Assembly: GCF_030817535.1 (NCBI RefSeq)
Contig: NZ_JAUSZL010000002.1
Coordinates: 2,232,001-2,296,000, forward strand
Length of the DNA: 64,000 nt
Direction of reading: 5' to 3'
Origin: Streptomyces sp. V3I8
GTDB taxonomy: Bacteria > Actinomycetota > Actinomycetes > Streptomycetales > Streptomycetaceae
Below, in pieces: positions 1 to 8,838 of this stretch. Position numbers and translations under genes: made by a program. Under the pieces are notes generated by a model. It was not told the DNA's origin and did no database searches. It was given only the letters and a program-made list of their open reading frames with translations. How positions within the stretch are numbered: the first letter of the stretch is position 1; each line of letters starts with the position of its first letter.

Positions 1-1
1 C

Positions 2-157
2 CACGTCCCGCCGGCCTCCACGCGTCCCGTGCTCCTCAAGGACGCCGTGGCCGGTCACGAGGACCCCGCGCACACCGCGGCGCCCGCGGCGCACCACCGT
101 ACGACGAGATCCTCGGCCGACCGTTCCACGGCGGCGCTCCAGGTCTTCCGCTGCTGA
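2..157 (+). CDS. possible 3' end of an unidentified gene entering from the left
   Basis: An open frame runs from the window edge to a TGA at 155-157, giving about 51 C-terminal residues ending in ALQVFRC. No family is recognised. The tail, with an alternation of acidic and hydrophobic residues before a terminal FR, loosely recalls the last helix of dienelactone-hydrolase-type alpha/beta hydrolases, but this is weak. Other frames in the same stretch are also open, so the assignment to a gene is uncertain. Confidence 0.2.
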   Translation, partial: HVPPASTRPVLLKDAVAGHEDPAHTAAPAAHHRTTRSSADRSTAALQVFRC

Positions 158-311
158 GACGGCCACCGGGCACGAAGCGACTCCGACCTGACCCGTCCCT
201 CACCACGCCACGTCCGCCGAGCGCGTAGACGTGGGGTCTCGTCGCCGTACCCGCATGCGCTTCCGTCTTGTCAACCGACGCGCCCTCACGCGCGCCAGGA
301 GGAATCGACAC

Positions 312-902
312 ATGCAGCCCCTCATCGATCACGCACGCTCCTTCCGCGAGCGGTCCGCGGACCGCCCGGAGGAGTTCGCCCGCCTCGCCGAAGGCCAGTC
401 CCCGCAGGTCCTGTTCATCACCTGCTCCGACTCGCGGGTCGTCCCGGCCCTGATCACCGGAGCCCGGCCCGGTGAACTCTTCGAACTGCGCACCGCGGGC
501 AACATCGTCCCCCCGCACACCTCCGCCCAGCCCACCAGCGAGGCCGCCACCGTCGAGTACGCGGTCGAGGTGCTCGGCGTCCGCGACATCGTCGTCTGCG
601 GCCACTCCCACTGCGGGGCCGTCGGCGCGCTGGTCCGCGGCGACGACCTGACCGCCGTGCCCGCCGTACGCGACTGGCTCGCGCACTCGACCCCGCGGCC
701 CGCCGGCGCCGTCGAGGACCCCACCGTCACCGAGGCCGTGCAGAACCACGTCCTGACCCAGCTGCTGCGCCTGCGCTCGTACCCGTGCGTGGAACGGCGG
801 CTGGCGGACGGACGGCTGGGCCTGCACGGCTGGTTCTACGAGGTGCACACCGGTTCGGTGCTCGCGCACGACGTCCGCTCCGACTCCTTCGAGGCACTGT
901 GA
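312..902 (+). CDS. beta-class carbonic anhydrase
   Basis: Predicted 196-residue cytosolic enzyme interconverting CO2 and bicarbonate. The beta-class zinc site is complete: Cys38 with the Asp40-Arg42 pair in TCSDSR, then His98 and Cys101 in GHSHCGAVG. The ATG at 312 is chosen because a strong AGGAGGAA lies about 7 bases upstream and the protein then begins at the expected N-terminal helix. An upstream in-frame start at 231 would add an Arg-rich, family-atypical extension. The stop codon overlaps the GTG start of the SulP transporter gene (GTGA), so the two are translationally coupled. Together they look like a bicarbonate uptake and hydration pair. The motif assignment is firm; the physiological role is inferred. 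Confidence 0.93.
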   Translation: MQPLIDHARSFRERSADRPEEFARLAEGQSPQVLFITCSDSRVVPALITGARPGELFELRTAGNIVPPHTSAQPTSEAATVEYAVEVLGVRDIVVCGHSHCGAVGALVRGDDLTAVPAVRDWLAHSTPRPAGAVEDPTVTEAVQNHVLTQLLRLRSYPCVERRLADGRLGLHGWFYEVHTGSVLAHDVRSDSFEAL

Positions 903-2407
903 GCGCCGCGACGGACACGGCGGCGGCCACCGGCGGGGCGGACCCGGGCCGGCGTCCGCGATTCCCGTACCTGCGGCAGGACTTCACCGCCTCGCTCGTC
1001 GTCTTCCTGGTGGCCCTGCCGCTGTGCGTGGGGGTCGCCGTGGCGTCGGGCGTACCCGCCGAGCTCGGCCTGATCACCGGCATCGTGGGCGGTCTGGTCA
1101 CCGGCCTGCTCCCCGGCAGCAGCCTCCAGGTCTCCGGCCCGGCCGCGGGTCTGACCGTGCTGGTCTTCGAGGCGGTGCGCGCCTACGGACTGGCCGTGCT
1201 CGGCGTCATCGTGCTCGTCACGGGCCTGATCCAGCTCGCCATGGGTGCCCTGAGGCTGGGGCGCTACTTCCGGGCCATCTCGGTGGCCGTCGTCGAGGGC
1301 ATGCTGGCGGGGATCGGCCTGGTCCTCATCGCGGGCCAGCTCTACTCGGTGGCCGGCGCGAAGGCCCCCGCGTCGGGCCTGGACAAGCTCGCCGGGCTGC
1401 CGGGGCTCGTCGCCGACTCCGCCGGATCCACCACGGCACTGGCCTCGGTCGGGCTCGGCGCCGCCACCGTCGCCGTGCTCGTGCTGTGGAAGCACCTGCC
1501 GGCGAAGGTCCGTACGGTGCCGGGGACGCTCGCCGCGGTGGCGCTGGCCACGCTGGCGGCCCTGGCGTTCGACCTGCCGGTGGCGACGGTCGAGGTGCGC
1601 GGGCTGCTCGACTCGATCCGGTTGCCGGGGCTCGAGGCCGTCGGCGGGCTGGCGAGCGTGGGCGTGCTCGGCACGGTCCTGGCCTTCGTGCTGATCGCGT
1701 CGGCGGAGTCGCTGTTCAGCGCCGCCGCCGTGGACCGGCTGCACGACGGGCCGCGCACCGAGTACGACAAGGAACTGATGGCGCAGGGCGCGGGCAACAC
1801 GGTCTGCGGACTGCTCGGCGCGCTGCCGATGACCGCCGTGATCGTGCGCAGCTCGGCGAACGTGTCCGCGGGCGCCCGGACGAAGGCGTCCCGGGTGCTG
1901 CACGGGGTGTGGCTGCTGCTGTTCGCGGCGCTGCTGCCGGCCGCGCTCGCGTACATCCCGCTGCCGGCGCTGGCGGGCGTCCTGGTGCACGCGGGCTGGA
2001 AGCTGATCCCGCTGCGCTCGATCGCGGCGCTGTGGCGCGGCAACCGGGGCGAGGCGGTGATCCTGGTGGTCACCGCCGTGTCGATCGTCGCGGTGAACAT
2101 GTTCGAGGGTGTGCTGATCGGGCTCGCGCTCGCCGTCGCCAAGACGGCCTGGGAGGCCTCGCACATCAAGCTGGAGGTCATAGACAAGGGGGCGGGGCCG
2201 GTGCAGGCGTACCTGTCGGGCAACGCCACCTTCCTGCGGCTGCCGAAGATACTCGACGACCTGGAGGCGCTGCCGAAGGACCGCCCGGTGACGGTGGACC
2301 TGTCGGACCTGCACCACCTCGACCACGCGTGCCGCACGGCGCTGGAGAACTGGGCGCAGCGGCACAGCGCGAAGGGGACGGAGCCGGTGAGGGTCACCTC
2401 GCCGTAG
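899..2407 (+). CDS. SulP-family anion (probable bicarbonate) transporter with STAS domain
   Basis: A 502-residue membrane protein. The first roughly 30 residues are cytosolic, followed by 10-12 hydrophobic segments typical of SLC26/SulP, and a C-terminal STAS domain (from about residue 420) with the signature VDLSDLHHLDHACRTAL. The GTG at 899 overlaps the carbonic anhydrase stop by four bases. SulP proteins carry sulfate, bicarbonate or other anions; coupling to a carbonic anhydrase favours bicarbonate, as in BicA-type transporters and in natural SulP-carbonic anhydrase fusions. Substrate is therefore an inference from context. A strong hairpin at 2429-2469 ends the operon. Confidence 0.88.
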   Translation: MSAATDTAAATGGADPGRRPRFPYLRQDFTASLVVFLVALPLCVGVAVASGVPAELGLITGIVGGLVTGLLPGSSLQVSGPAAGLTVLVFEAVRAYGLAVLGVIVLVTGLIQLAMGALRLGRYFRAISVAVVEGMLAGIGLVLIAGQLYSVAGAKAPASGLDKLAGLPGLVADSAGSTTALASVGLGAATVAVLVLWKHLPAKVRTVPGTLAAVALATLAALAFDLPVATVEVRGLLDSIRLPGLEAVGGLASVGVLGTVLAFVLIASAESLFSAAAVDRLHDGPRTEYDKELMAQGAGNTVCGLLGALPMTAVIVRSSANVSAGARTKASRVLHGVWLLLFAALLPAALAYIPLPALAGVLVHAGWKLIPLRSIAALWRGNRGEAVILVVTAVSIVAVNMFEGVLIGLALAVAKTAWEASHIKLEVIDKGAGPVQAYLSGNATFLRLPKILDDLEALPKDRPVTVDLSDLHHLDHACRTALENWAQRHSAKGTEPVRVTSP

Positions 2408-2428
2408 CGACCCCGCGCAAACGCCCCG

Positions 2429-2469
2429 CGGCCCGTTCCACGACCCGACAGGAGTCGCGGAACGGGCCG
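2429..2469 (+). terminator. hairpin terminator after the carbonic anhydrase-SulP operon
   Basis: The arms CGGCCCGTTCC (2429-2439) and GGAACGGGCCG (2459-2469) pair perfectly, with a further CGAC/GTCG inner stem. It sits 22 bases after the SulP stop. There is no U-tract, which is usual in Streptomyces. Confidence 0.75.
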
Positions 2470-2597
2470 TTCGGTGTGTCCGGGGCATCCGGCTGTCCGC
2501 GGGAACGCCACGCTACGCGCGTGGTTCACGTGGCCGGGACCGCGTGATACACACAGGCGGGTCACATGCTCCTGTCCGCCAACAGGAAGGTTGTCCC

Positions 2598-3959
2598 ATG
2601 TCCGCAACACGACGCGAAGTGCTCGCCCGCTCCGGAGCCCTGGGAGTGGGCATCGCCTTCACCGGAGCCGTGTCGGAGCTCTTCACCGGTACGGCCGCCG
2701 CGCTGGGCCACTCCGGATACGGGCCGCTGCTGCCCGACCCGGACGGTCTGCTGGACCTGCCGAAAGGTTTCCGTTACCGGGTGCTGTCCCGTGAGGGCGA
2801 CGAGCTGCGCTCCGGTGAGGGCCAGGTGCCCAGCAACCACGACGGCATGGCCGCCTTCGCCGGCAGAGACGGCCGTGTCCACCTGGTGCGCAACCACGAG
2901 AACCGCGTCACCGCGAAGATCCCGGTCCCGACGGTCGACGGCCTCACCTACGACCCGACGGGCAAGGGCGGCTGTACGGCGCTGACCCTCGACCGGCGCG
3001 GGAACGTGGTCGGCGAGCGGGTCGCGATCGCCGGTACCGCCGTCAACTGCGCGGGCGGGCCCACGCCTTGGGGCACCTGGCTGACCTGCGAGGAGACCGA
3101 GGACCGGGCCGGCACGAACGGGTACACCAAGGACCACGGCTTCATCTTCGAGGTCGATCCGGTGGACCCGCTCCGCACCGGAGCGGTGCCCCTGACCGCG
3201 ATGGGCCGCTTCCAGCACGAGGCGATCGCCGTCGACCCGAAGCGCGGTGTCGTCTACGAGACCGAGGACGCCTTCCTCAAGCCCTTCGGCCTCTTCTACC
3301 GCTTCCTGCCCAAGAAGCCGGAGGGCGGGCGCGGTTCGCTGCGCGCGGGCGGCAGGCTGCAGGCGATGCGGGTGCCGGGGGTCCCGGACCTCTCCTCGAT
3401 CCAGGAGACGGGCGCGACCTTCGACCACATCGAGTGGGTCGACGTACCGGACCCGCTGGCGACCGGGACCCCCATCCGGGACCAGGACTTCGGCCGCAAG
3501 GGCATCACCCACGCGCAGAAGCTGGAGGGCTGCTACTGGGGCGGCTCGTGCGTGTACTTCGTCTCCTCCTTCGCGCACAGCGCCGAGGGCTCGGCGGCCG
3601 ACCACTACGGCCAGATCTGGCGGTACGACCCCGCCGCCCGCAGGCTCACCCTGGTGATCGTCTTTGGTCCCGACACGGACGTGCAGCTGCCCGGCGAGTC
3701 CCCCGACAACATCTGCCTCGCCCCCAGCGGCGGCCTGATGGTGTGCGAGGACGGCAACGGGGCCCAGCACGTGTTCGGCGTGACACGGCGCGGCGAGGTG
3801 TACCCGATGGCCCGGGGCCGCCAGAACATCGGCACCGCGGACGAGCCGGAGTGGGGCGAGTTCGCGGGTGTCACCTTCTCGCCCGACGGCAAAACGATGT
3901 ACGTGAACTGTTACACCCCGGGGACGACGTTCGCGGTGACGGGCCCCTGGCGGAGGTAG
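2598..3959 (+). CDS. PhoX-type secreted phosphatase (DUF839), Tat-exported
   Basis: A 453-residue protein with a twin-arginine signal (SATRREVLARSGALGVGIAF; Arg5-Arg6, then a hydrophobic stretch to about residue 36). The body is a DUF839/PhoX beta-propeller with family blocks such as VPSNHDGMAAF, NHENR, NCAGGPTPWGTWLTCEE and a closing region containing PDNICLAPSGGLMVCED. PhoX enzymes are calcium- and iron-dependent extracellular phosphomonoesterases. The ATG at 2598 has AGGAAGG upstream and puts the Tat motif at the N-terminus; an upstream in-frame start at 2544 would bury it. It is followed by a terminator and then by ppk2, so two phosphate-metabolism genes are neighbours. The family call is firm; actual phosphatase activity is inferred. 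Confidence 0.85.
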   Translation: MSATRREVLARSGALGVGIAFTGAVSELFTGTAAALGHSGYGPLLPDPDGLLDLPKGFRYRVLSREGDELRSGEGQVPSNHDGMAAFAGRDGRVHLVRNHENRVTAKIPVPTVDGLTYDPTGKGGCTALTLDRRGNVVGERVAIAGTAVNCAGGPTPWGTWLTCEETEDRAGTNGYTKDHGFIFEVDPVDPLRTGAVPLTAMGRFQHEAIAVDPKRGVVYETEDAFLKPFGLFYRFLPKKPEGGRGSLRAGGRLQAMRVPGVPDLSSIQETGATFDHIEWVDVPDPLATGTPIRDQDFGRKGITHAQKLEGCYWGGSCVYFVSSFAHSAEGSAADHYGQIWRYDPAARRLTLVIVFGPDTDVQLPGESPDNICLAPSGGLMVCEDGNGAQHVFGVTRRGEVYPMARGRQNIGTADEPEWGEFAGVTFSPDGKTMYVNCYTPGTTFAVTGPWRR

Positions 3960-3967
3960 CGCCCGCA

Positions 3968-4002
3968 CCGGGGAGGGGCGCTCGGCGAGCGCCCCTCCCC
4001 GG
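3968..4002 (+). terminator. strong hairpin terminator after the PhoX-type gene
   Basis: Fifteen perfectly paired bases (arms CCGGGGAGGGGCGCT and its complement) around a five-base loop, nine bases after the stop codon. Confidence 0.85.
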
Positions 4003-4046
4003 CCGTCCACGACACACCACCGAGCGAACCACCCCGGAGGGACACG

Positions 4047-4967
4047 ATGGCCGAGCAGGACAGCGGCGGCGGGCACGGGGCCGAAGCCGGAACCCGGGCC
4101 GAGGCCGTGGCCGAGGACACCGTCATGCGCGACCTGCTGCGCCTCCCCGTCGGCGAACGGATCTCCCTCTCCTCGTACGACACGTCGGCGTCCTCCGGTG
4201 ACGCCACGGACCCGCGGAACAAGACCGACGGCCGCGAGGCCGTCGCACGGATGGCCAGGCCCCTGGCCGACCTCCAGGAACGGCTGTGGGCGGCCGGCAC
4301 CGCCGGTGACCGCCGCCGGGTCCTGCTGGTCCTGCAGGGCATGGACACCAGCGGCAAGGGCGGCACGGTCAAGCACGTCGTCGGCCTCTTCAACCCCGTC
4401 GGCTGCCGTGTCCGGCCGTTCGGTGCGCCGACCCGCGAGGAGCTGGAGCACGACTTCCTCCGGCGGGTCGAGAAGCGGCTCCCGCACCACGGCGAGCTGG
4501 GCATCTTCGACCGCTCGCACTACGAGGACGTCCTGATCGGACGCGTCCGCGCACTCGCCCCGCGCGAGGAGATCGAGTCCCGCTACGGCCGGATCAACGC
4601 GTTCGAGCAGTCCCTCGCCGACGACGGTGTGACGCTCGTGAAGTGCTTCCTGCACCTCTCGTACGAGGAGCAGCGCCGCCGGCTCCTGCGCCGCCTCGCC
4701 GATCCGCGCAAGCACTGGAAGTTCAGCCCCGCGGACATCGACGAACGCGCCCTGTGGCCCGCCTACCAGGAGGCGTACGAGACCGTCTTCGAACGCTGCG
4801 CCACGGACGCCGCCCCCTGGTACCTGATCCCCGCGGACCGCAAGTGGTACCGCAACTGGGCGATCAGCCGCCTCCTGCTGGAACATCTGAAGAGCATGGA
4901 TCCCCGGTACCCGCGGCCGGACTTCGACGTGGAGGAGTGCCGGGCACGGCTGCAGGCGCAGGGCTGA
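4047..4967 (+). CDS. ppk2: polyphosphate kinase 2 family protein
   Basis: A 306-residue cytosolic enzyme of the PPK2 family, which transfers phosphate between polyphosphate and nucleotides. The Walker A loop is GMDTSGKGG (residues 98-106) and the lid/Walker B block is FDRSHYEDV (154-162), both diagnostic, followed by the conserved FLHLSYEEQRRR and KHWKFSPAD blocks. Length is normal for a single-domain PPK2. The ATG at 4047 follows GGAGGGACACG. Which subclass (NDP, NMP or both as acceptor) cannot be settled by eye. It follows a PhoX-type phosphatase but is separated from it by a terminator, so it is transcribed on its own. Confidence 0.92.
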   Translation: MAEQDSGGGHGAEAGTRAEAVAEDTVMRDLLRLPVGERISLSSYDTSASSGDATDPRNKTDGREAVARMARPLADLQERLWAAGTAGDRRRVLLVLQGMDTSGKGGTVKHVVGLFNPVGCRVRPFGAPTREELEHDFLRRVEKRLPHHGELGIFDRSHYEDVLIGRVRALAPREEIESRYGRINAFEQSLADDGVTLVKCFLHLSYEEQRRRLLRRLADPRKHWKFSPADIDERALWPAYQEAYETVFERCATDAAPWYLIPADRKWYRNWAISRLLLEHLKSMDPRYPRPDFDVEECRARLQAQG

Positions 4968-5067
4968 GCGGCGACGGGCCGCGGACCCGGGCCATGACGT
5001 CCGGCGCCCGACACCACCGGTGACGATATGAGACGTTTTTCCTACTCATACGGTTAATGTCACCGGC

Positions 5068-5889
5068 GTGAACACCTTCCTGTGGAGAGCCGCCGCGGTC
5101 TGCGCGCTGGGCGCCTCGGGGCTCGTGGCCTGCGGCGCTCCCGAGGCGTCCCGAGTCGTCACGGTTCCCGCGCCCGTCGTCGGCTCGCCGTCGCGGGCGC
5201 CGACCCTCGCGCCGGGGCCGGGCGGGCTGACCCCCGTCTTCATGCGGGCGGCCCGGGCACGCGACAGGACCGTCGCGCTGACCTTCGACGCCGACATGAC
5301 CGCCGATCAGGGACCCCGGGCGGCCGCCGGTGAGCGGTTCGACAATCCGCGGCTGATCGCGACGCTGCGGCGGCTGGAGGTGCCGGCGACCGTGTTCATG
5401 ACGGGGCGGTGGGCCGAGGAGTACCCCCGGCAGGCGCGTGCCATCGGCCGGGACCCCCTCTTCGAGGTCGCCAACCACTCCTACAGCCATCACGCCTTCA
5501 CCGAGGACTGCTACGGACTGCCGACCGTCCCCGCGGCACGGATGCGGGCGGACGTGGAGCGGGCGTTCGCCGCGTTCCGCAGGGCGGGGATCGCGCACCC
5601 GATGCCGTACTTCCGCTTCCCGGGCGGATGCTACGACCACCGGGCGCTGAAGGCGCTGGGTGCCACCGGTGTGACGGCCGTGCAGTGGGACGTGGTGAGC
5701 GGGGACGCCTTCGCGACGGACGCGGGGGCCGTGGCGCGGCAGGTGCTGGACGGGGTGCGGCCCGGTTCCGTGGTCGTCATGCACTGCACGCGCAGCGCGG
5801 CCCCGGCGACCGAGGAGGCCCTGCGCACCCTCGTCCCCGAACTCCGCGAGCGCGGGTACCGGTTCGTGAAGGTGTCGGAGCTGATCTGA
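5068..5889 (+). CDS. polysaccharide deacetylase (CE4/NodB) lipoprotein
   Basis: A 273-residue exported protein. Residues 1-22 form a lipoprotein signal with lipobox LVAC (Cys22), then a Pro/Ala-rich linker to about residue 60. The NodB domain has the metal/catalytic Asp pair in TFDADMT (Asp74, Asp76; the usual form is TFDDG), the zinc histidines in NHSYSHHAF (His137, His141), RFPGGCYD, and a late histidine in VVVMHC. Likely substrates are acetylated cell-wall sugars. The GTG start has no ribosome binding site, while TAATGT lies seven bases upstream, so the mRNA may be leaderless. The insertion of Ala between the two aspartates is seen in a CE4 subgroup and need not abolish activity. Confidence 0.85.
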   Translation: MNTFLWRAAAVCALGASGLVACGAPEASRVVTVPAPVVGSPSRAPTLAPGPGGLTPVFMRAARARDRTVALTFDADMTADQGPRAAAGERFDNPRLIATLRRLEVPATVFMTGRWAEEYPRQARAIGRDPLFEVANHSYSHHAFTEDCYGLPTVPAARMRADVERAFAAFRRAGIAHPMPYFRFPGGCYDHRALKALGATGVTAVQWDVVSGDAFATDAGAVARQVLDGVRPGSVVVMHCTRSAAPATEEALRTLVPELRERGYRFVKVSELI

Positions 5890-6018
5890 TCCGCACCCCT
5901 CCATTCAGCATTCAGCACCACCGGCGCTCAAAGCGATCGATTCTTCTTGTTGGACGGCCAAAACCCCGCGGTGGAGGCTGGAACATACCGAACGAGCAGT
6001 CCTTCAGGAGGAACCTCC
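5890..6018 (+). promoter_or_regulatory. spacer with the ribosome binding site of the aldo/keto reductase gene
   Basis: A short spacer that is more AT-rich than its surroundings (TCTTCTTGTTGG near 5941). It ends with the strong ribosome binding site AGGAGGA before the ATG at 6019. No clear hairpin is seen. Confidence 0.35.
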
Positions 6019-6879
6019 ATGCAGACACGCACCATCGGTGACGTCCGGGTCGGAGCGATCGGTCTGGGCGGGATGCCCATGTCCATCGAGGGACGCCCGG
6101 ACGAAGAACGTTCGGTGGCGGCCGTCCACGCGGCGCTGGACGCGGGTGTCACGCTCTTCGACACCGCGGACGCCTACCACCGGGACGCGAACGAGGTCGG
6201 TCACAACGAGTCCCTGATCGCCCGCGCGGTGGCCGGGTACGGCGGTGACACGTCGGACGTGCTGATCGCGACGAAGGGCGGTCACCTGCGTCCGGGCGAC
6301 GGCTCCTGGACGCTCGACGGCTCCCCGGAGTACCTGAGGAAAGCGTGCGACGCCTCGCTCCGGCGGCTCGGCGTCGAGGCCATCGGGCTCTACCAGTTCC
6401 ACCGGCCGGACCCGAAGGTGCCGTACGCGGAGTCGGTCGGCGCGATCCGTGACCTGCTGGACGCGGGCAAGATCCGCCACGCGGGCATCTCCAACGCGAA
6501 CCCCGGGCAGATCCGGGAGGCCAACGAGATCCTCGGCGGCCGGCTGGTGAGCGTGCAGAACCAGTTCTCGCCCGCCTTCCGCTCCAGCGAACCGGAGCTG
6601 GAACTGTGCGCGGAGCTGGGCATCGCGTTCCTGCCGTGGAGCCCGCTGGGCGGCATCTCGAAGGCCGGGGAGCTGGGCTCGCGCTACGCCGTGTTCGCCG
6701 AGGTGGCGGACGAGCACGGGGTGAGCCCGCAGCAGGTGTGCCTGGCCTGGATCCTCGCGAAGGCGCCGGTGACGATCCCGATCCCGGGCTCCTCCCGCCC
6801 GGAGACGATCCGCGACTCGGCCGCCGCCGCGGAACTGAAGCTCTCCGCGGAGGAACTGACCCGCCTCGACGCGGCCTAG
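6019..6879 (+). CDS. aldo/keto reductase
   Basis: A 286-residue NADPH-dependent TIM-barrel oxidoreductase. The AKR catalytic tetrad is visible: Asp48 and Tyr53 in FDTADAYHRD, Lys86 in IATKGG, and His128 in YQFHRPD. The NADP pocket motif IPIPGSSRPETIRDS is near the C-terminus. The ATG at 6019 follows AGGAGGAACCTCC; the longer upstream reading from 5947 lacks a ribosome binding site. Substrate is unknown. Immediately after the stop comes a copy of the dispersed GC-rich intergenic element, which may act as a terminator. Confidence 0.92.
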   Translation: MQTRTIGDVRVGAIGLGGMPMSIEGRPDEERSVAAVHAALDAGVTLFDTADAYHRDANEVGHNESLIARAVAGYGGDTSDVLIATKGGHLRPGDGSWTLDGSPEYLRKACDASLRRLGVEAIGLYQFHRPDPKVPYAESVGAIRDLLDAGKIRHAGISNANPGQIREANEILGGRLVSVQNQFSPAFRSSEPELELCAELGIAFLPWSPLGGISKAGELGSRYAVFAEVADEHGVSPQQVCLAWILAKAPVTIPIPGSSRPETIRDSAAAAELKLSAEELTRLDAA

Positions 6880-6914
6880 CCCCTTCGGGGGCGCGGGGAA
6901 CGGCGCGACCGGCC
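6880..6914 (+). repeat. dispersed GC-rich intergenic element, copy 1
   Basis: A small CCCC-TTC-GGGG hairpin followed by GGCGCGGGGAACGGCGCGAC. The same core recurs at 13673, 18532, 19886, 24574 (inverted), 31371, 31468 and 40460, always outside genes. Confidence 0.6.
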
Positions 6915-6995
6915 CTCACCGGCCCGCGCCTCCCTACCGGCCCGCGCCCCCGTACCGGCCCAACCCGCGGAGCGCCCCGCTGGCAGACTGGGGGC

Positions 6996-7751
6996 GTGAG
7001 CAGCGACGAAACGACGGCCGCGTCGGACAGCGGAACCCAGGACAGCCCCTTCAGACCCGAGCCGACCACCCGCGACGAGGCCCCGCAGTTCGTACTGCCC
7101 CTGGTCGTGCGTATCGAACGGAACGAACCACCGGCCCGCACGGACGCCCTGGAAACCGCCGCCCGCGCCGTCCTCGTCCTCCTCGGCGACGAGCGCTCGC
7201 TCGGCGAGGGCGAGTGGGCGCAGGCGGTCCACGACTGGCAGGACGCCCGTATCCGCAAGGTCGTCCGGCGGGCCCGCGGCGCCGAGTGGCGTCGCGCGGA
7301 GGCCCTGCCCGGCATCACCGTCACCGGCAGGTCGGCCGAGGTCCGCGTCTTCCCGCCGGTCCCGCTGGACGGATGGCCCAAGGACCTGGCCCGCCTCCAG
7401 GTCTCCGGCACGGACCTCGACGACCCGAAACCGCCGGCGGACCCCGACGAGGCCGTGCCCGTGCTCTGGCTCAGCCCCGATCTGGACATGTCGGCCGGCA
7501 AGGCGATGGCCCAGGCCGGCCACGGCGCCCAGCTCGCCTGGTGGGGACTGACGGAGGAGGACCGCACCGCCTGGCGCGAGGCGGGCTTCCCCCTCGCCGT
7601 CCGCACCGCCGGGCCCCCGCGGTGGGAGCGGCTCCTCACGAGCGGCCTCCCGCTGGTGCGCGACGCGGGCTTCACGGAGATCGCCCCGGGTTCGTGCACG
7701 GTGGTGGCCGACCACCCGGCACTGCGCCCCGACCGGCGGGGACCCGTATGA
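6996..7751 (+). CDS. Pth2-like peptidyl-tRNA hydrolase
   Basis: A 251-residue protein. The C-terminal part (from about residue 155) holds the Pth2 signature LSPDLDMSAGKAMAQAGHGA, including the conserved Lys and His, and ends with a GSCTVVADHPALR block like the end of Pth2 folds. The N-terminal roughly 150 residues are an actinobacterial extension with no motif I can name. The role would be cleaving peptidyl-tRNA to recycle tRNA. The start GTG at 6996 lacks a ribosome binding site, but CAGACT lies exactly six bases upstream, so a leaderless transcript is likely. The family call rests on the signature motif only. Confidence 0.72.
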   Translation: MSSDETTAASDSGTQDSPFRPEPTTRDEAPQFVLPLVVRIERNEPPARTDALETAARAVLVLLGDERSLGEGEWAQAVHDWQDARIRKVVRRARGAEWRRAEALPGITVTGRSAEVRVFPPVPLDGWPKDLARLQVSGTDLDDPKPPADPDEAVPVLWLSPDLDMSAGKAMAQAGHGAQLAWWGLTEEDRTAWREAGFPLAVRTAGPPRWERLLTSGLPLVRDAGFTEIAPGSCTVVADHPALRPDRRGPV

Positions 7752-7786
7752 GCGCTGTCAGCGCTGTGAGCGCTGTGAGCACTGTG
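7751..7786 (+). repeat. 9-bp tandem repeat, four copies
   Basis: Four consecutive nonamers (AGCGCTGTC, AGCGCTGTG twice, AGCACTGTG) begin at the last base of the Pth2 gene stop codon. Confidence 0.85.
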
Positions 7787-7801
7787 ACGGAGCAGACATG
7801 A

Positions 7802-7814
7802 ACCGTTGAACGGT
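7802..7814. promoter_or_regulatory. inverted repeat ACCGTT-G-AACGGT, possible operator
   Basis: A perfect 6-bp inverted repeat around one G, 81 bases upstream of the first DUF4142 gene. It could be a repressor site; no regulator is known for it. Confidence 0.35.
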
Positions 7815-7894
7815 CCCGCCGCCCCGTACGTATCTTCTGTCGCTGGCCAAGTACAGATTCCCAACGACCAGTTGGTAAAAATCCGGAGGCACCT

Positions 7895-8689
7895 GTGCGG
7901 CGTATCAACGGTACGGCCCTCGTCATCGTGGCACTCGTCGGAACACTCGGCGCGCTCGCGTTCCCCGTGTGGTCGTACACCGACCGCGCCGGCACGGGAC
8001 CGGCGAACCTCGCCGCCGGGACCGTACCCACGAAGTGGGGACCGCTGACCGCCACCGACCGCGACCTGATCGTCCGGGTGCGGCTGGCGGGACTGTGGGA
8101 ACTGCCCGCCGGGCAGCAGGCCCTCGAACGCAATCCCAGTCCCGCGATGAAGGAGGCCGCCGACCACCTGATCGTCGGCCACACCGACCTCGACAAGCGG
8201 GTGCGGGTCGTCGCGCGGGAGCTCGGCGTCGAACTGCCGAACCAGCCGAACGCGCAGCAGCAGGGCTGGCTGCAGCAGATGACCGACGCGAGCGGCGCGG
8301 ACTACCCGAAGGTGTGGGCGAACCTCCTGCGCTCCGCCCACGGCAAGATCTTCCCGGCGATCGGGGCGGTACGGAACCAGACGCGCAACACCCTGGTGCG
8401 CCAGCTCGCCTCGGACGCCAACCAGACCGTGCTCGACCACATCACGGTGCTGGAGAAGACCGGCGCCGTCGACTTCGAGGCGATCGCCAACGACTCGGTG
8501 GCCGGTGCCACGGCCAGCCCGAGCGGTCCGCCGCCGCCCGTCCCCGGTGTGACCCCCGGCTCGGCGCCGCCCGCCGCGGCGACCGGTGACATCGACACCA
8601 CGTCGCGGCCCTCCCCCGGCGAGCCCGGCACGGTCAACACGAACCGGCCCGACCCCGAGGACCCGGACGCCTCGGCGTCCTCGCAGTAG
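7895..8689 (+). CDS. DUF4142 protein, membrane-anchored (copy A)
   Basis: A 264-residue protein starting at GTG with GGAGGCACCT upstream. Residues 7-27 form an uncleaved-looking signal anchor. The ferritin-like helical DUF4142 domain (about 48-205) has the sequence [27 protein letters not shown] and [19 protein letters not shown] Pro/Thr/Ser-rich tail follows from about residue 208. The protein has no cysteine. It is clearly paralogous to the gene at 10290, with which it brackets the DUF692 gene. DUF4142 proteins are envelope proteins of unknown function, named after their four-helix fold. Its pairing with an MNIO enzyme suggests a shared envelope or metal-related role, which is inference. 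Confidence 0.85.
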   Translation: MRRINGTALVIVALVGTLGALAFPVWSYTDRAGTGPANLAAGTVPTKWGPLTATDRDLIVRVRLAGLWELPAGQQALERNPSPAMKEAADHLIVGHTDLDKRVRVVARELGVELPNQPNAQQQGWLQQMTDASGADYPKVWANLLRSAHGKIFPAIGAVRNQTRNTLVRQLASDANQTVLDHITVLEKTGAVDFEAIANDSVAGATASPSGPPPPVPGVTPGSAPPAAATGDIDTTSRPSPGEPGTVNTNRPDPEDPDASASSQ

Positions 8690-8838
8690 ACCCGGGAACC
8701 TCAAATGTTGCTCTGAAAGTCCCCGCCGACGGGTTCGGCCCCGCTCCGCGGGGCCATCACCCGGTCACGCCGGAACGCACGTCCGTCGAAGGAGACGACA
8801 CACAGGTCCTGGTGCAGCCGTGGTGGAGGGGGAGAACG

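Noticed and set aside
2521..2570. PHO-box-like unit GTTCACGTGGC upstream of the PhoX-type gene
   Set aside because: A PHO box needs at least two 11-bp direct repeats in register. Only one unit is convincing; the next similar sequence (GGTCACATGC) is 36 bases away and out of register.
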